Positions 36,038 to 45,009 of a DNA stretch of 64,000 nt are shown one piece after another. The notes under the pieces are model-generated. The model saw only the letters and a program-made list of their open reading frames with translations. It ran no database searches and was not told the origin of the DNA. Source of the stretch: CAVWDI01 sp963793095 (GTDB lineage: Bacteria > Chloroflexota > Anaerolineae > Anaerolineales > UBA4823); the NCBI GenBank assembly GCA_963793095.1, contig CAWBYY010000001.1, positions 409,342-473,341 of the forward strand, written 5' to 3'. A program made the translations under genes and the position numbers. Within the stretch, counting starts at the first letter, position 1. Every line of letters begins with the position of its first letter.

Positions 36038-36498
36038 AAGGGTGGGAAGGAGGCTACACCATTAACGGGGGAGTGAATAACCAGCCGGAAATCGGTAATA
36101 ACCGCATTAGATTGTTCGAAATCCTATCGCTGCTGCTTGGCGTATTTTTAGTCGCTCTCAGCCTTTTTATATTCCAGGCGAATTGGTCCACAGCTGAAAA
36201 TCCCCTGGCATGGATTTACCTGGCGGCTGGAATTTCTCTGGTGATTATTACTGTACATGCAGTTGACAGGGGAAGGGAATCGATTTTCCAGTTAATTTGC
36301 TCGATTGCGGCTGAATATTTAAGTGTGCGTGACTGGCAGTGTATCATTCTGCTGGCAGGAATTTTTTTTGCGTCCCTGGCGGTTCTGGCTTCGGGAACAG
36401 AACCGCTGATGAAAAATGCCCCGCTTGCGGTGATTTCATGGGGATTGGCGATCGGGTTTTCTTTTTCTGGGGGATGGGCTTTAACCAGACTGGATTAA
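36034..36498 (+). CDS. Small membrane protein upstream of a GT39-type transferase
   Basis: A 154-residue protein with four hydrophobic segments (LLLGVFLVALSLFIF, AWIYLAAGISLVIITVHAV, IILLAGIFFASLAVLASG, LAVISWGLAIGFSFSGGWAL). Not recognised beyond a membrane protein. It begins at a GTG overlapping the acyl-CoA dehydrogenase stop, though a GTG at about 36,073 is an alternative. Its 3' end overlaps the glycosyltransferase start by 25 bases, and the two are probably made together. Confidence 0.6.
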   Translation: MKGWEGGYTINGGVNNQPEIGNNRIRLFEILSLLLGVFLVALSLFIFQANWSTAENPLAWIYLAAGISLVIITVHAVDRGRESIFQLICSIAAEYLSVRDWQCIILLAGIFFASLAVLASGTEPLMKNAPLAVISWGLAIGFSFSGGWALTRLD

Positions 36499-38039
36499 AA
36501 ATCTCCCGGAAAACCGCCGGATTATTGCTGGGACTGGCGGCTGCGGCGTTTCTCATCCGGGCAATTGACACCACTCACATCCCGCCGGTCCTGTCCGGGG
36601 ATGAAGCCTCTTCCGGGCTGAGCGCGGTGCTTTTCCGGGATGGAAAAGTGGATAACATCTTCACAACCGGCTGGTTTTCTTTCCCTTCGCTATTCTTTTA
36701 CCTGCAGTCGCTGCCAATTTCAGTTTTGGGAAACACAATTCCAGCCCTGCGGCTGCCTTCAGCCTTTATTGGTGGGATAACTGTAGGTGCAGCATTTCTG
36801 CTTGGACGGGGGATGTTTGGTACCTGGACCGGGATATTTGCAGGGGTGTTTTTAATTGGATTTCATTATCACAACCATTTCAGCCGGATAGGGTTAAACA
36901 ATATCTGGGATGGTTTCTGGTATACGGTTGTTCTGGGTACTTTCTGGTGGGGATGGAATAAAAACAAGCGCGCTTATTTCCTTCTGTCAGGTCTGTCTCT
37001 GGGGATATCTTTGTATTTTTATGTATCTGCTCGGTTGCTGGTCCTGCTGCTGCTGGCCTGGATAGGGATCCACATTCTTATTGATTTCAGGGAGTTTAAG
37101 ACCCGGATTCCGGGTATCCTGCTGCTTGTGCTGCTGGCTCTGGTAACGTTTCTGCCTCTTGGTATTTTTTACCTGCGCTATCCGCAGGAATTCAGTGCCC
37201 CATTAAGGAGGGTGTCAATTTTCGGCTCCTGGCTGGTAAATGAGACCAACAGATCCGGGTTACCGGTCTGGCGGATTCTTCTTCGGCAGATCTCTGCCGG
37301 TTACCAGGGATACATGTTTATCCCAATTAAGATGTGGTATAACCCCGAAACGCCGTTGCTGCGCCCTGCCAGCGCTGCCATGTTTATTTTTGGTATTCTG
37401 ATGTTAATACTGAGGGCGCGTGACCGGCGGTTTCTTCTGCTTTTATTATGGATAGTGCCTTTCGGGGTAGTCGCTGGTTTCAGTGAAAGCACACCCGCCG
37501 CCCAGAGATACACGGCTGTTGCTCCAGCCCTGGCGGTGGTCATCGGATACGGCCTTTTTCAGGGCGCTGAGATCATCCGGAACTTTTTGCCCCGGGCAGG
37601 GGTGTATGCAAATATTGGGCTGTTGGTACTGCTGCTGGTTATCTCAGTGGATGAATTAAATTTCTACTACAGACAGCACACCCGCAGTGGAGAATTCGGC
37701 GGTGAGAACAACCTGGTTGCCCAGAGGTTAGCGGATTTTCTGAAAGAAAAAGACAGCGGTTGGAATGTATACTTCTTCGGCATGCCCAGGATGGGGTATT
37801 ATTCCTATTCAACGATTCCGTATCTCGCCCCGCAGGTGACCGGATATGATATGAATTATCCCTGGGATTCAGACCAGAATCCGGCGGTGGTTGGTGAAAA
37901 AATCGCTTTTGTGTTTCTGCCCAACCACCACGCCGACCTGGACGAAGTCCAGCGGGTTTTCTCAGGAGGCGCATTATTCGAGCAGAGAAATGAGGATGGT
38001 GAGATCCTGTACTGGTTGTATGAAATAACAGATGGATAA
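36474..38039 (+). CDS. Glycosyltransferase family 39-like (ArnT/dolichyl-P-mannose type) membrane protein
   Basis: About 521 residues with 10-12 hydrophobic helices. The first periplasmic loop carries IPPVLSGDEASSGLSAVL with the acidic residues that replace the Asp-Glu pair of GT39 enzymes, followed by WFSFPSLFFYLQSLPISVLG and a later SRIGLNNIWDGFWYTV. A soluble C-terminal part (YRQHTRSGEFGGENNLVAQR) follows the helices. It should move a sugar from a lipid carrier to a surface molecule. The start at 36,474, with a GGGGG just upstream, is preferred; reading from 36,339 would add 45 residues that overlap the previous gene. Confidence 0.8.
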   Translation: MGFNQTGLKISRKTAGLLLGLAAAAFLIRAIDTTHIPPVLSGDEASSGLSAVLFRDGKVDNIFTTGWFSFPSLFFYLQSLPISVLGNTIPALRLPSAFIGGITVGAAFLLGRGMFGTWTGIFAGVFLIGFHYHNHFSRIGLNNIWDGFWYTVVLGTFWWGWNKNKRAYFLLSGLSLGISLYFYVSARLLVLLLLAWIGIHILIDFREFKTRIPGILLLVLLALVTFLPLGIFYLRYPQEFSAPLRRVSIFGSWLVNETNRSGLPVWRILLRQISAGYQGYMFIPIKMWYNPETPLLRPASAAMFIFGILMLILRARDRRFLLLLLWIVPFGVVAGFSESTPAAQRYTAVAPALAVVIGYGLFQGAEIIRNFLPRAGVYANIGLLVLLLVISVDELNFYYRQHTRSGEFGGENNLVAQRLADFLKEKDSGWNVYFFGMPRMGYYSYSTIPYLAPQVTGYDMNYPWDSDQNPAVVGEKIAFVFLPNHHADLDEVQRVFSGGALFEQRNEDGEILYWLYEITDG

Positions 38040-38451
38040 AAAAGTTGAAAGGCCTTTAAGCGTAACGATTTTAGCCCTGATAGTGTTAATTATTTCAGTA
38101 AGCAACCTCATCCGCCTCATCCAAACCACCAGGCTGTGGGATTTTGTAAGTGAAGTGGTTTATATACACCCGCTGTACCTGGTCATCAGTGGTTTGGTTT
38201 GGGGATTCTTGGGGGTTACCCTGGTTTGGGGTTTGTGGAAAGCGGAAAGATGGTCGGTATTACTTGCCAAAATCGGGGCTATTGCTTATTTAATCTATTT
38301 GTGGATCGACCGTCTGCTTATCCGAACCTATCAGGCGGGTAAAGGAAACCACGTGTACGCGTTAATTATTTCTGTTATCGTACTGGTCTGGATTTTCTGG
38401 ATGTTTTCGAGACCGAGTGTAAAGGATTACTTTGGAGTAACCAATGAGTGA
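38032..38451 (+). CDS. Four-helix small membrane protein, function unknown
   Basis: A 139-residue protein with about four hydrophobic segments (VTILALIVLIISVSNLI, YLVISGLVWGFLGVTLVWGL, IGAIAYLIYLWIDRLLI, ALIISVIVLVWIFWMF). Not recognised beyond a membrane protein. It overlaps the GT39-type gene by eight bases upstream and the carboxyltransferase gene by eight bases downstream, so it is translationally coupled to both. Confidence 0.6.
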   Translation: MDKKVERPLSVTILALIVLIISVSNLIRLIQTTRLWDFVSEVVYIHPLYLVISGLVWGFLGVTLVWGLWKAERWSVLLAKIGAIAYLIYLWIDRLLIRTYQAGKGNHVYALIISVIVLVWIFWMFSRPSVKDYFGVTNE

Positions 38452-39994
38452 AGATCCCCGATTAGAGAGGTTGCGGCAGTTAAAAGCTCAAAGCCGGATG
38501 GGAGGCGGGCAGGAACGGATCGACGCCCAGCATAAACGCGGCCGCCTCACCGCCAGGGAAAGGATCGACCTGCTGGTTGACAGGGGATCTTTTAGAGAAA
38601 TGGATGCTTTTGCAGTTCACCGGACGAACGACTTCGGTCTTGAAACACAGAAATTTATTGGAGACAGCGTGATCACAGGCTGGGGGACGATCGACGGCCG
38701 CCTGGTTTACGTCTTTTCGCAGGATTTTACAGTTTTTGGCGGCAGCCTGGGCGAGGTCCATGCAGAAAAGATCTGTAAAATTCTGGATATGGCGTTGAAA
38801 AATGGCGCGCCTGTTATCGGATTGAACGATTCGGGAGGTGCCCGCATCCAGGAGGGAGTGGTTTCACTGGGAGGTTACGCAGATATTTTCCTGCGCAATA
38901 CGCTCGCTTCCGGGGTGATCCCTCAGATCAGCGCGATTATGGGTCCCTGCGCAGGGGGTGCGGTATATTCTCCTGCCCTGACCGATTTTATTTTTATGGT
39001 CCGGAATTCATCCTACATGTTTGTTACCGGACCTGATGTGGTCAAAGCGGTAACCCATGAGGAAGTGAATTTTGAAGAGCTGGGCGGGGCTGATGTGCAC
39101 TCCGAAGTTTCCGGGGTTTGCCATGTCGCTTCTGACAGCGAAGAGGACACCTTCTTTAAAATCCGCAAGCTGCTCTCCTATTTACCGCAAAACAATCTTG
39201 AAGACCCTCCGTTTCTTCAGGCGAATGATGATCCACTGCGGATGGCTCCCGAATTGGATTCGATTATCCCCCTGGATCCCAGCAAGCCGTATGACATGAA
39301 AAACATCATCCGTCTGGTCCTGGATGACGGTCAATTCTTTGAAATCCACGAAAATTACGCCATGAATATCGTGGTTGGTTTCGGCCGCCTGGGAGGCCAT
39401 TCGGTTGGGATAATCGCCAACCAGCCTGCGGTTCTGGCTGGGGTGCTGGATATTAATTCTTCCGAAAAAGCGGCCCGCTTTATCCGCTTTTGTGATGCCT
39501 TTAACATCCCGCTGGTGACTTTTGAAGATGTGCCCGGTTTTCTTCCGGGCACAGTCCAGGAACACGGCGGGATCATACGATCGGGCGCAAAACTGCTTTA
39601 CGCTTATTGTGAAGCCACCGTTCCAAAACTGACCGTCATAACTCGCAAAGCATACGGAGGGGCATACGATGTTATGAGCAGCAAACATATCCGGGGTGAC
39701 CTGAATATCGCCTGGCCAACAGCCGAAATCGCGGTTATGGGACCGGATGGTGCTGTAAATATTATCTTCCGCAAGGAACTGGCGGATTCGAAAGACCCTG
39801 AAAAGAGGCGGGCGGAACTGGTAGCTGAATACCGGGAAAAATTCGCCAATCCTTATGTTGCAGCCTCGCGTGGTTACATTGATGATGTGGTGGAACCGCG
39901 TGAAACAAGACCCAGGTTGATCAATGCCCTGGAAGTGCTGTTAAATAAAAGGGATGCCAACCCGCCAAAGAAACACGGCTGTATTCCGCTCTAA
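38444..39994 (+). CDS. Acyl-CoA carboxylase carboxyltransferase subunit (propionyl/methylmalonyl type, beta)
   Basis: A 516-residue carboxyltransferase of the PccB/MmdA family, which moves the carboxyl group from carboxybiotin to an acyl-CoA. Landmarks: RGRLTARERIDLLVD, IGLNDSGGARIQEGVVSLGG, ISAIMGPCAGGAVYSPALTD, VTGPDVVKAVTHEEV, DVPGFLPGTVQEHGGIIR, RKAYGGAYDVMSSKHIRGD, all in the expected order. It is followed by the biotin carboxylase and the biotin carrier genes, so the three parts make one enzyme. Whether acetyl- or propionyl-CoA is used cannot be read safely. Confidence 0.92.
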   Translation: MSEDPRLERLRQLKAQSRMGGGQERIDAQHKRGRLTARERIDLLVDRGSFREMDAFAVHRTNDFGLETQKFIGDSVITGWGTIDGRLVYVFSQDFTVFGGSLGEVHAEKICKILDMALKNGAPVIGLNDSGGARIQEGVVSLGGYADIFLRNTLASGVIPQISAIMGPCAGGAVYSPALTDFIFMVRNSSYMFVTGPDVVKAVTHEEVNFEELGGADVHSEVSGVCHVASDSEEDTFFKIRKLLSYLPQNNLEDPPFLQANDDPLRMAPELDSIIPLDPSKPYDMKNIIRLVLDDGQFFEIHENYAMNIVVGFGRLGGHSVGIIANQPAVLAGVLDINSSEKAARFIRFCDAFNIPLVTFEDVPGFLPGTVQEHGGIIRSGAKLLYAYCEATVPKLTVITRKAYGGAYDVMSSKHIRGDLNIAWPTAEIAVMGPDGAVNIIFRKELADSKDPEKRRAELVAEYREKFANPYVAASRGYIDDVVEPRETRPRLINALEVLLNKRDANPPKKHGCIPL

Positions 39995-40019
39995 AAATTT
40001 TTATTAAAAGGGATAAACT

Positions 40020-41534
40020 TTGTTTGATAAAGTACTGATAGCCAACCGGGGTGAAATTGCAGTCCGAATCATCCGGGCATGCCGGGAATTAGGGATAAAG
40101 ACAGTCGCAGTTTACTCAGAAGCGGACCGCCAGGCGCTGCATGTGCGCTACGCGGATGAAGCCTACCTTCTGGGACCTGCGCCGGCCAGGGATTCCTACC
40201 TGCGGATCGATAAGATCATCGATATCGCTAAAATGACAGAATCTGGCGCGGTTCATCCCGGGTACGGATTCCTGGCTGAAAGGGCCCAATTTGCGGAAGC
40301 CTGTTTACAGGAAGGCCTGGCGTTCATCGGGCCGAAACCATCTTCAATCGCCGCAATGGGGGATAAAACCGAAGCCAGGAGTACGATATCCACGGCTGGA
40401 ATCCCGGTTGTACCCGGAACCGAAGGGCAGGGCGCGTTGGAAGATAACGAGCTGCTGGCTGTAGCTCCCGGGATAGGTTTTCCGCTCCTGATAAAGGCTT
40501 CTGCCGGCGGAGGCGGGAAAGGCATGCGGATTGTGGAGAACCTGGAACAGATGCCCGGGCTGCTGCATGCTGCCCGGCGCGAGGCAGAAGCCTCATTTGG
40601 CGATGGAAATGTATACCTGGAAAAGGTTGTGGAAGATGCCCGCCATATTGAAATCCAAATTCTGGCGGATAATTTCGGCAACGTGATTTTCCTGGGAGAG
40701 AGGGAGTGTTCGCTGCAGCGCCGGCACCAGAAACTCCTGGAGGAAGCTCCCTCGCCGTTTATCGGCGATGACGAGGATTTGCGCCAGCGCATGGGTATGG
40801 TTGCGGTAAAAGCAGCAAGAGCGGTCGATTATTCCAATGCCGGCACCATTGAGTTTCTGGTGGACAAAGATAGAAATTTCTACTTTCTGGAGATGAACAC
40901 CCGCCTCCAGGTTGAACACCCGGTGACTGAACTGGCGACTGGGGTGGATATCGTAAAAGAACAGATCCGGATCGCACGCAACCGCCAGTTACGATACACC
41001 CAGGATGATATCCACTTAAATGGCTGGGCGATAGAATGCCGGATAAACGCAGAAGATCCATTCAATAACTTTTTACCCTCCACTGGCCGGATTTCCCATA
41101 TTCTGATGCCTAACGGTCCGGGTGTCCGCATGGATTCGGGTATTTTCCCGGGATTTGAGGTCACTCCGTATTATGATTCGCTGATCTCGAAATTGATCGT
41201 TTACGGGGAGACCCGGGCTGAAGCCATACTGCGCATGCGGCGCTCGCTTGAGGAATATAAAATCGTTGGGGTGAAGACTAACATCCCCTTCTACCAGAAT
41301 CTGATGGACTCAACCCGCTTCATAGCTGGACAGTATGACACCCGTTTTGTGGAAGAGCGCTTCTCCATGCAGCAGGCTGAAACTGTGCGGGACGAACAGG
41401 AAGAAATCGCAGCTATTTTTGCCACGCTGGTTGCCCACCGGCAGGCCCGCCAGGCGGCTACAATCGTCCAGCGTAATGAACGCGATACCAGCAACTGGAA
41501 ATGGGTCAGCCGCTGGGAAAGGATGAACCGTTAG
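40020..41534 (+). CDS. Biotin carboxylase subunit of acyl-CoA carboxylase
   Basis: A 504-residue ATP-grasp enzyme that carboxylates biotin. Visible are VLIANRGEIAVRIIRACREL, GAVHPGYGFLAERAQFAE, the ATP-binding KASAGGGGKGMRIVE, GERECSLQRRHQKLLEEAPS, FYFLEMNTRLQVEHPVTEL and ECRINAEDPFNNFLPSTGR. A C-terminal extension of about 50 residues beyond the usual end is less conserved. The start is a TTG at 40,020 in MFDKVLIANRGEIAV. The gene follows the carboxyltransferase by 25 bases. Confidence 0.93.
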   Translation: MFDKVLIANRGEIAVRIIRACRELGIKTVAVYSEADRQALHVRYADEAYLLGPAPARDSYLRIDKIIDIAKMTESGAVHPGYGFLAERAQFAEACLQEGLAFIGPKPSSIAAMGDKTEARSTISTAGIPVVPGTEGQGALEDNELLAVAPGIGFPLLIKASAGGGGKGMRIVENLEQMPGLLHAARREAEASFGDGNVYLEKVVEDARHIEIQILADNFGNVIFLGERECSLQRRHQKLLEEAPSPFIGDDEDLRQRMGMVAVKAARAVDYSNAGTIEFLVDKDRNFYFLEMNTRLQVEHPVTELATGVDIVKEQIRIARNRQLRYTQDDIHLNGWAIECRINAEDPFNNFLPSTGRISHILMPNGPGVRMDSGIFPGFEVTPYYDSLISKLIVYGETRAEAILRMRRSLEEYKIVGVKTNIPFYQNLMDSTRFIAGQYDTRFVEERFSMQQAETVRDEQEEIAAIFATLVAHRQARQAATIVQRNERDTSNWKWVSRWERMNR

Positions 41535-41565
41535 GAAATTTTCAGATTAGTTGGGATAGGCATTC

Positions 41566-42063
41566 ATGAAATATGTAACCACAATTGGCAGCAACGAATA
41601 TCAGGTTGAGATCACGAGCGAAAGCCAGGTCAGCGTGGACGGTGTGGAATACCAGGTCGACTTCCGCAAGGTTGGCGACCAGCCGGTATATTCACTACTA
41701 ATCGATGGATTGTCTTACGAGGCGTACGTCCATCCGGCTGAAAATGCATGGCAGGTTCTGCTGAGGGGCAATTTCTACAGCTCCCAGGTTGAAGATGAGC
41801 GCGAACGCCGGCTGCGGCTGGCATTTGGCAGCGTGGTCAGCGAGCGCCAGGAGTATTACCTGAAGGCGCCCATGCCCGGCTTGATCATCGATATCCCGGT
41901 TGAAGAAGGCCAGCAGGTGGAAAATGGGGATGTGCTTGTGATTCTTGAATCGATGAAGATGCAGAATGAACTCAGGACTCCCAGGGCGGGTAAAGTCACC
42001 CGCATGAGTATTAAAACAGGTGACCGGGTTGACCAGAATCAGGTTCTTATGAGTGTGGAGTGA
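41566..42063 (+). CDS. Biotin carboxyl carrier protein (lipoyl/biotin domain)
   Basis: A 165-residue carrier subunit. The C-terminal domain has APMPGLIIDIPVEEGQQVEN followed by VLVILESMKMQNELRTPRAG, with the biotinylated Lys in ESMKM, and ends SIKTGDRVDQNQVLMSVE. The N-terminal half (YEAYVHPAENAWQVLLRG) is a variable beta domain that docks the subunits. It completes the carboxylase with the two upstream genes. Confidence 0.93.
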   Translation: MKYVTTIGSNEYQVEITSESQVSVDGVEYQVDFRKVGDQPVYSLLIDGLSYEAYVHPAENAWQVLLRGNFYSSQVEDERERRLRLAFGSVVSERQEYYLKAPMPGLIIDIPVEEGQQVENGDVLVILESMKMQNELRTPRAGKVTRMSIKTGDRVDQNQVLMSVE

Positions 42064-42098
42064 GGTTTTCTGTTTATAATGGCCAGCAGGAGAACCAG

Positions 42099-42707
42099 AT
42101 GAAGGATGAGGAACTGGAAGTAAAATATATCGTCTCTGATCTGAATGGGATCAGGCAGAATTTAGAGAAGCTTAATGCCCGCCGGGTTCAGGAGCGGGTG
42201 CTGGAAGTTAATTTGCGTTTCGATACGGAAGAGAATTTGCTTGCCAGGCAGTTCCAGGTGCTCAGGCTGCGCTATGACACCATAGCAAGGCTGACTTATA
42301 AAGGACCGGCATTAAACCAGGATGGGGTCAGGCTGCGCAAGGAAATTGAATTTGAGGTGAGCGATTTTTCAGCAGCCCGTTCCTTTCTGGAGGCGCTGGA
42401 TTACCGGGTTGCCATGATTTACGAAAAATACCGCCAAGCGTATGTCATCCGCGAGGTCGAAATCTCCCTGGATGAACTTCCATACGGGACATTTGTCGAG
42501 CTTGAAGGCCCAAGCACCGGACGAATCCGGGAGGTAAACAGCCTGTTGAAACTGGACTGGGATAAACGGATCGATGAGAGTTATGCAGCCCTTTTTGAGC
42601 GCCTGCGGATCGAGAATGGTTTAAAATTCAGGGATTTGATTTTTGAGAATTTTGTGGGTTTGAAAATTGAACCGGGGGATATGGGTATCCAGCCTGCGGA
42701 CTGTTAA
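42099..42707 (+). CDS. CYTH-domain protein (class IV adenylate cyclase / triphosphatase type)
   Basis: About 202 residues with the ExExK entry motif ELEVKY near the N-terminus and further CYTH strands: VLRLRYDTIARLTYKGPA, QDGVRLRKEIEFEV, KYRQAYVIREVEISLDELPY, GTFVELEGPS and an acidic end. The fold acts on triphosphates, as thiamine triphosphatase or class IV adenylate cyclase; which of these it does is unknown. The start at 42,099 has AGGAG eight bases upstream; a GTG at 42,060 overlapping the previous gene is less likely. Located after the carboxylase operon. Confidence 0.83.
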   Translation: MKDEELEVKYIVSDLNGIRQNLEKLNARRVQERVLEVNLRFDTEENLLARQFQVLRLRYDTIARLTYKGPALNQDGVRLRKEIEFEVSDFSAARSFLEALDYRVAMIYEKYRQAYVIREVEISLDELPYGTFVELEGPSTGRIREVNSLLKLDWDKRIDESYAALFERLRIENGLKFRDLIFENFVGLKIEPGDMGIQPADC

Positions 42708-42717
42708 GAGCGGCAGA

Positions 42718-43566
42718 TCAGCCAGACGGTTCAGCGACCAGAGCTCCCTTCACCCATTTTAAATATTTTACTTCAGCCGTTTGCCCGGTTAATTGTGGGA
42801 AAAGATTTCCCAGTTTTTTGGGATCAGCAGTTGACCAGAACTGGTGCGGTTTCTGCTCACCTATTGTTGTGGATTGCGCATAGACTTCATTTTTATCCAG
42901 AACGTACTGCCCGTATACTTTTTTCACCTGCCTGGCCACCGCCGGGGAGGGGTCGATTACCCGAACCCCTTCACCGGCGATTTCCCGGATAAGCGGGATC
43001 ACAAAGGCATAATGGGTGCAGCCCAGTACTACCGTATCGATGCCCTCGGCTCTCATCGGGATAAGCGCTTCTGCGAGGATTTTTCTTGTCTTCTTCGAGT
43101 CAAGTTCACCGGCTTCAATCTGCTCTACCAGGCCCGGGCAGGTGTGCTGGCGGATTTCGACATGGCTGGCAAAGCGCTCGACAACCGATGCATATAGGGC
43201 GCCCTGAAAAGTTGCCGGTGTTGCCAGCACACCGACAGCACCGCTGGTGGTGCGCTCGGCGGCTGGTTTGAGAGCAGGTTCCATCCCGACGAATGGGATA
43301 GCGGGGTACTGCTGGCGCAGGTAACCCAGGCTGGCGGCGGAGGCGGTATTGCAGGCGACCACAATTAATGTACAACCTGCTTCGATTAAAAACTCTGTGA
43401 TCCCTTCGGCGAAAGAGCGCACCATTTCCAGGGGCTTTGACCCGTAAGGGACATGTTTCTGGTCGGCGATATAGCAGGTTCGGGTATCCGGCAGGGCTCT
43501 CCAGATCTCCTGCAGGACCGAAAGCCCTCCAATTCCTGAGTCGAAAACGCCAATTTTTTGTGCCAA
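42718..43566 (-). CDS. murI: MurI, glutamate racemase
   Basis: A 282-residue cofactor-independent racemase that supplies D-glutamate for peptidoglycan. The catalytic cysteines lie in IVVACNTASAASLG and VVLGCTHYAFVIPL. The start segment IGVFDSGIGGLSVLQEI and SKPLEMVRSFAEGITEFL are typical. It follows rplS on the same strand, but a terminator hairpin lies between them. It converges on the CYTH gene. Confidence 0.93.
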   Translation of the reverse strand: MAQKIGVFDSGIGGLSVLQEIWRALPDTRTCYIADQKHVPYGSKPLEMVRSFAEGITEFLIEAGCTLIVVACNTASAASLGYLRQQYPAIPFVGMEPALKPAAERTTSGAVGVLATPATFQGALYASVVERFASHVEIRQHTCPGLVEQIEAGELDSKKTRKILAEALIPMRAEGIDTVVLGCTHYAFVIPLIREIAGEGVRVIDPSPAVARQVKKVYGQYVLDKNEVYAQSTTIGEQKPHQFWSTADPKKLGNLFPQLTGQTAEVKYLKWVKGALVAEPSG

Positions 43567-43594
43567 TCTGGGGATCCCTGTGGTTAAAATAAAA

Positions 43595-43621
43595 GACGCA
43601 GGGTAGTTTTCTGCCTGCGTC
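43595..43621 (-). terminator. Rho-independent terminator after rplS
   Basis: On the minus strand GACGCAGG (43,621-43,614) pairs with CCTGCGTC (43,602-43,595), and TTTTATTTT follows immediately. It lies 18 bases beyond the rplS stop and before the murI start, so rplS should be terminated here and murI either read through or served by its own promoter. Confidence 0.85.
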
Positions 43622-43638
43622 GAACTGTTTCAATAAAT

Positions 43639-43992
43639 TTAATTAAATTTTTGCTTCAACCTGGCGCTTTTACCAGTCCGTTCCCGCATGAAATAAAGCT
43701 GAGCCCGGCGGACTTTTGAGTGGCGCTCGACTTCCACTTTTTCCAGGCGCGGCGACCGCAGCAGGAAAGTCCGTTCGACACCGATTCCATTGCTGGCGAT
43801 CCTTCTGACAGTAAAATTGGCGTTATTTCCGCTGCTTCTCATCCGGATAATAGTGCCTCTGAATTCCTGGGTCCTTTCATTTGCGCCTTCTTTTATGCGG
43901 ATATATACCCGCACCACGTCGCCAGATCTGAGTGAAGGGATGTTTGGGTTTGGGGCTGCTTCAACGGATTTTATTAATTCTTCCATAATCAT
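43639..43992 (-). CDS. rplS: Ribosomal protein bL19
   Basis: A 117-residue protein matching bL19: SLRSGDVVRVYIRIKEGANE, RTQEFRGTIIRMRSSG, FTVRRIASNGIGVERTFLLR and KVEVERHSKVRRAQLYFMRE. Length is normal. bL19 sits at the subunit interface. In many bacteria it follows trmD; here it is separate, with its own promoter and terminator. Confidence 0.96.
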   Translation of the reverse strand: MIMEELIKSVEAAPNPNIPSLRSGDVVRVYIRIKEGANERTQEFRGTIIRMRSSGNNANFTVRRIASNGIGVERTFLLRSPRLEKVEVERHSKVRRAQLYFMRERTGKSARLKQKFN

Positions 43993-44086
43993 GTCCTGTT
44001 TACTGGTTCAACAAAATTTTTATTCAAACGGTCATCGGACCGCTTTTTTATACAAAATAAATCCGCCCTTCCCGGCGCGGCTCGCT

Positions 44087-44115
44087 ATTATACCATGCCA
44101 ATTAATTTATGAAAA
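44087..44115 (-). promoter_or_regulatory. Candidate rplS promoter with a hairpin-bearing leader
   Basis: A minus-strand TATAAT (44,087-44,092) with a -35 TTTTCA (44,110-44,115) 17 bases upstream gives a leader of about 90 bases before rplS. The leader contains the hairpin CGGTC-CGAT-GACCG (44,029-44,042). A leader of this kind could serve autogenous control by bL19, but no known leader family was recognised. Confidence 0.5.
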
Positions 44116-44142
44116 GCATAAATATGCCGCCTTCCAGTCAGG

Positions 44143-44148
44143 TATAAT
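44143..44148 (+). promoter_or_regulatory. -10 element of a probably leaderless kinase-parA-parB transcript
   Basis: A perfect TATAAT ends six bases before the ATG at 44,155, so the transcript should start at the start codon. No clear -35 and no ribosome binding site are seen. Confidence 0.5.
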
Positions 44149-44154
44149 CTACCC

Positions 44155-45003
44155 ATGACCAGTGAGTTTGATCATAACACCCTTGATTATTTAATGGTCG
44201 GTCACCTTACAATTGACAGGATTCCCGGGGGAAATACCCTGGGCGGCACCGCCCTGTACTCAGCGCTGACAGCGCGTGCCCTGGGGCTTACTGTCGCCAT
44301 CCTGACTTCCTGGGGGGAGGAACTGGATTTCGGGATCTTAAACAAATTTGAGCTAAAAAACATCAAAACCAGCCGCAGCACCACCTTTGAGAATATCTCC
44401 ACAGATTCAGGCCGGTTGCAGCGCATCTACCATGCTGCTTCAAAAATCACACCGGATCAAATCCCTGGAGATTGGCGAATGGCGAAGATCGTCCACCTGG
44501 GCCCGGTCGCCCAGGAGATCGAATACGGGGTCATCGAAAAATTCAATTCCTCATTCATTGCAGCCACCCCGCAGGGCTGGATGCGCGAATGGGACCAGGA
44601 TGGCTGGGTCAGCAGAGGGGATTGGGGCGGGTTTGGGGATATTCTCCCGAAAATTGACGCAGTTGTGATCAGCGTGGAGGATGTTGGCGGGGATGAGGGC
44701 ATTCTGGCTGAGATGGCGTCCATCTGCCCGGCACTGGCTGTCACCGAAGGCGCCCAAGGTGTGCGGATGTACTGGAACGGGGATGTGCGCCGTTTTAAGC
44801 CTCCCGAAGTAGAGGCCCTCGATACGGTCGGGGCAGGGGATATTTTCGCCTCAGCCCTGTTCTGCCGGATGTTTGCCACCCGCGATCCATGGGAGGCGGC
44901 TCGTTTTGCGACCAGCCTGGCGGCTTATTCGGTGACCCGCAGGGGGATCTTATCCATACCCACCGAATCCGAGATTAAAGCCAGCATGGTGGAGGTTTTG
45001 TAG
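44155..45003 (+). CDS. PfkB-family sugar or nucleoside kinase
   Basis: A 282-residue ribokinase-like protein. The N-terminal di-glycine block NTLGGTALYSALTARALGL and the C-terminal VEALDTVGAGDIFASALFCR with the catalytic Asp are the two family signatures. PTESEIKASMVEVL closes it. Between them the protein is more compact than ribokinase. Substrate unknown. Cotranscribed with parA, six bases downstream. Confidence 0.85.
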   Translation: MTSEFDHNTLDYLMVGHLTIDRIPGGNTLGGTALYSALTARALGLTVAILTSWGEELDFGILNKFELKNIKTSRSTTFENISTDSGRLQRIYHAASKITPDQIPGDWRMAKIVHLGPVAQEIEYGVIEKFNSSFIAATPQGWMREWDQDGWVSRGDWGGFGDILPKIDAVVISVEDVGGDEGILAEMASICPALAVTEGAQGVRMYWNGDVRRFKPPEVEALDTVGAGDIFASALFCRMFATRDPWEAARFATSLAAYSVTRRGILSIPTESEIKASMVEVL

Positions 45004-45009
45004 GGCGCT

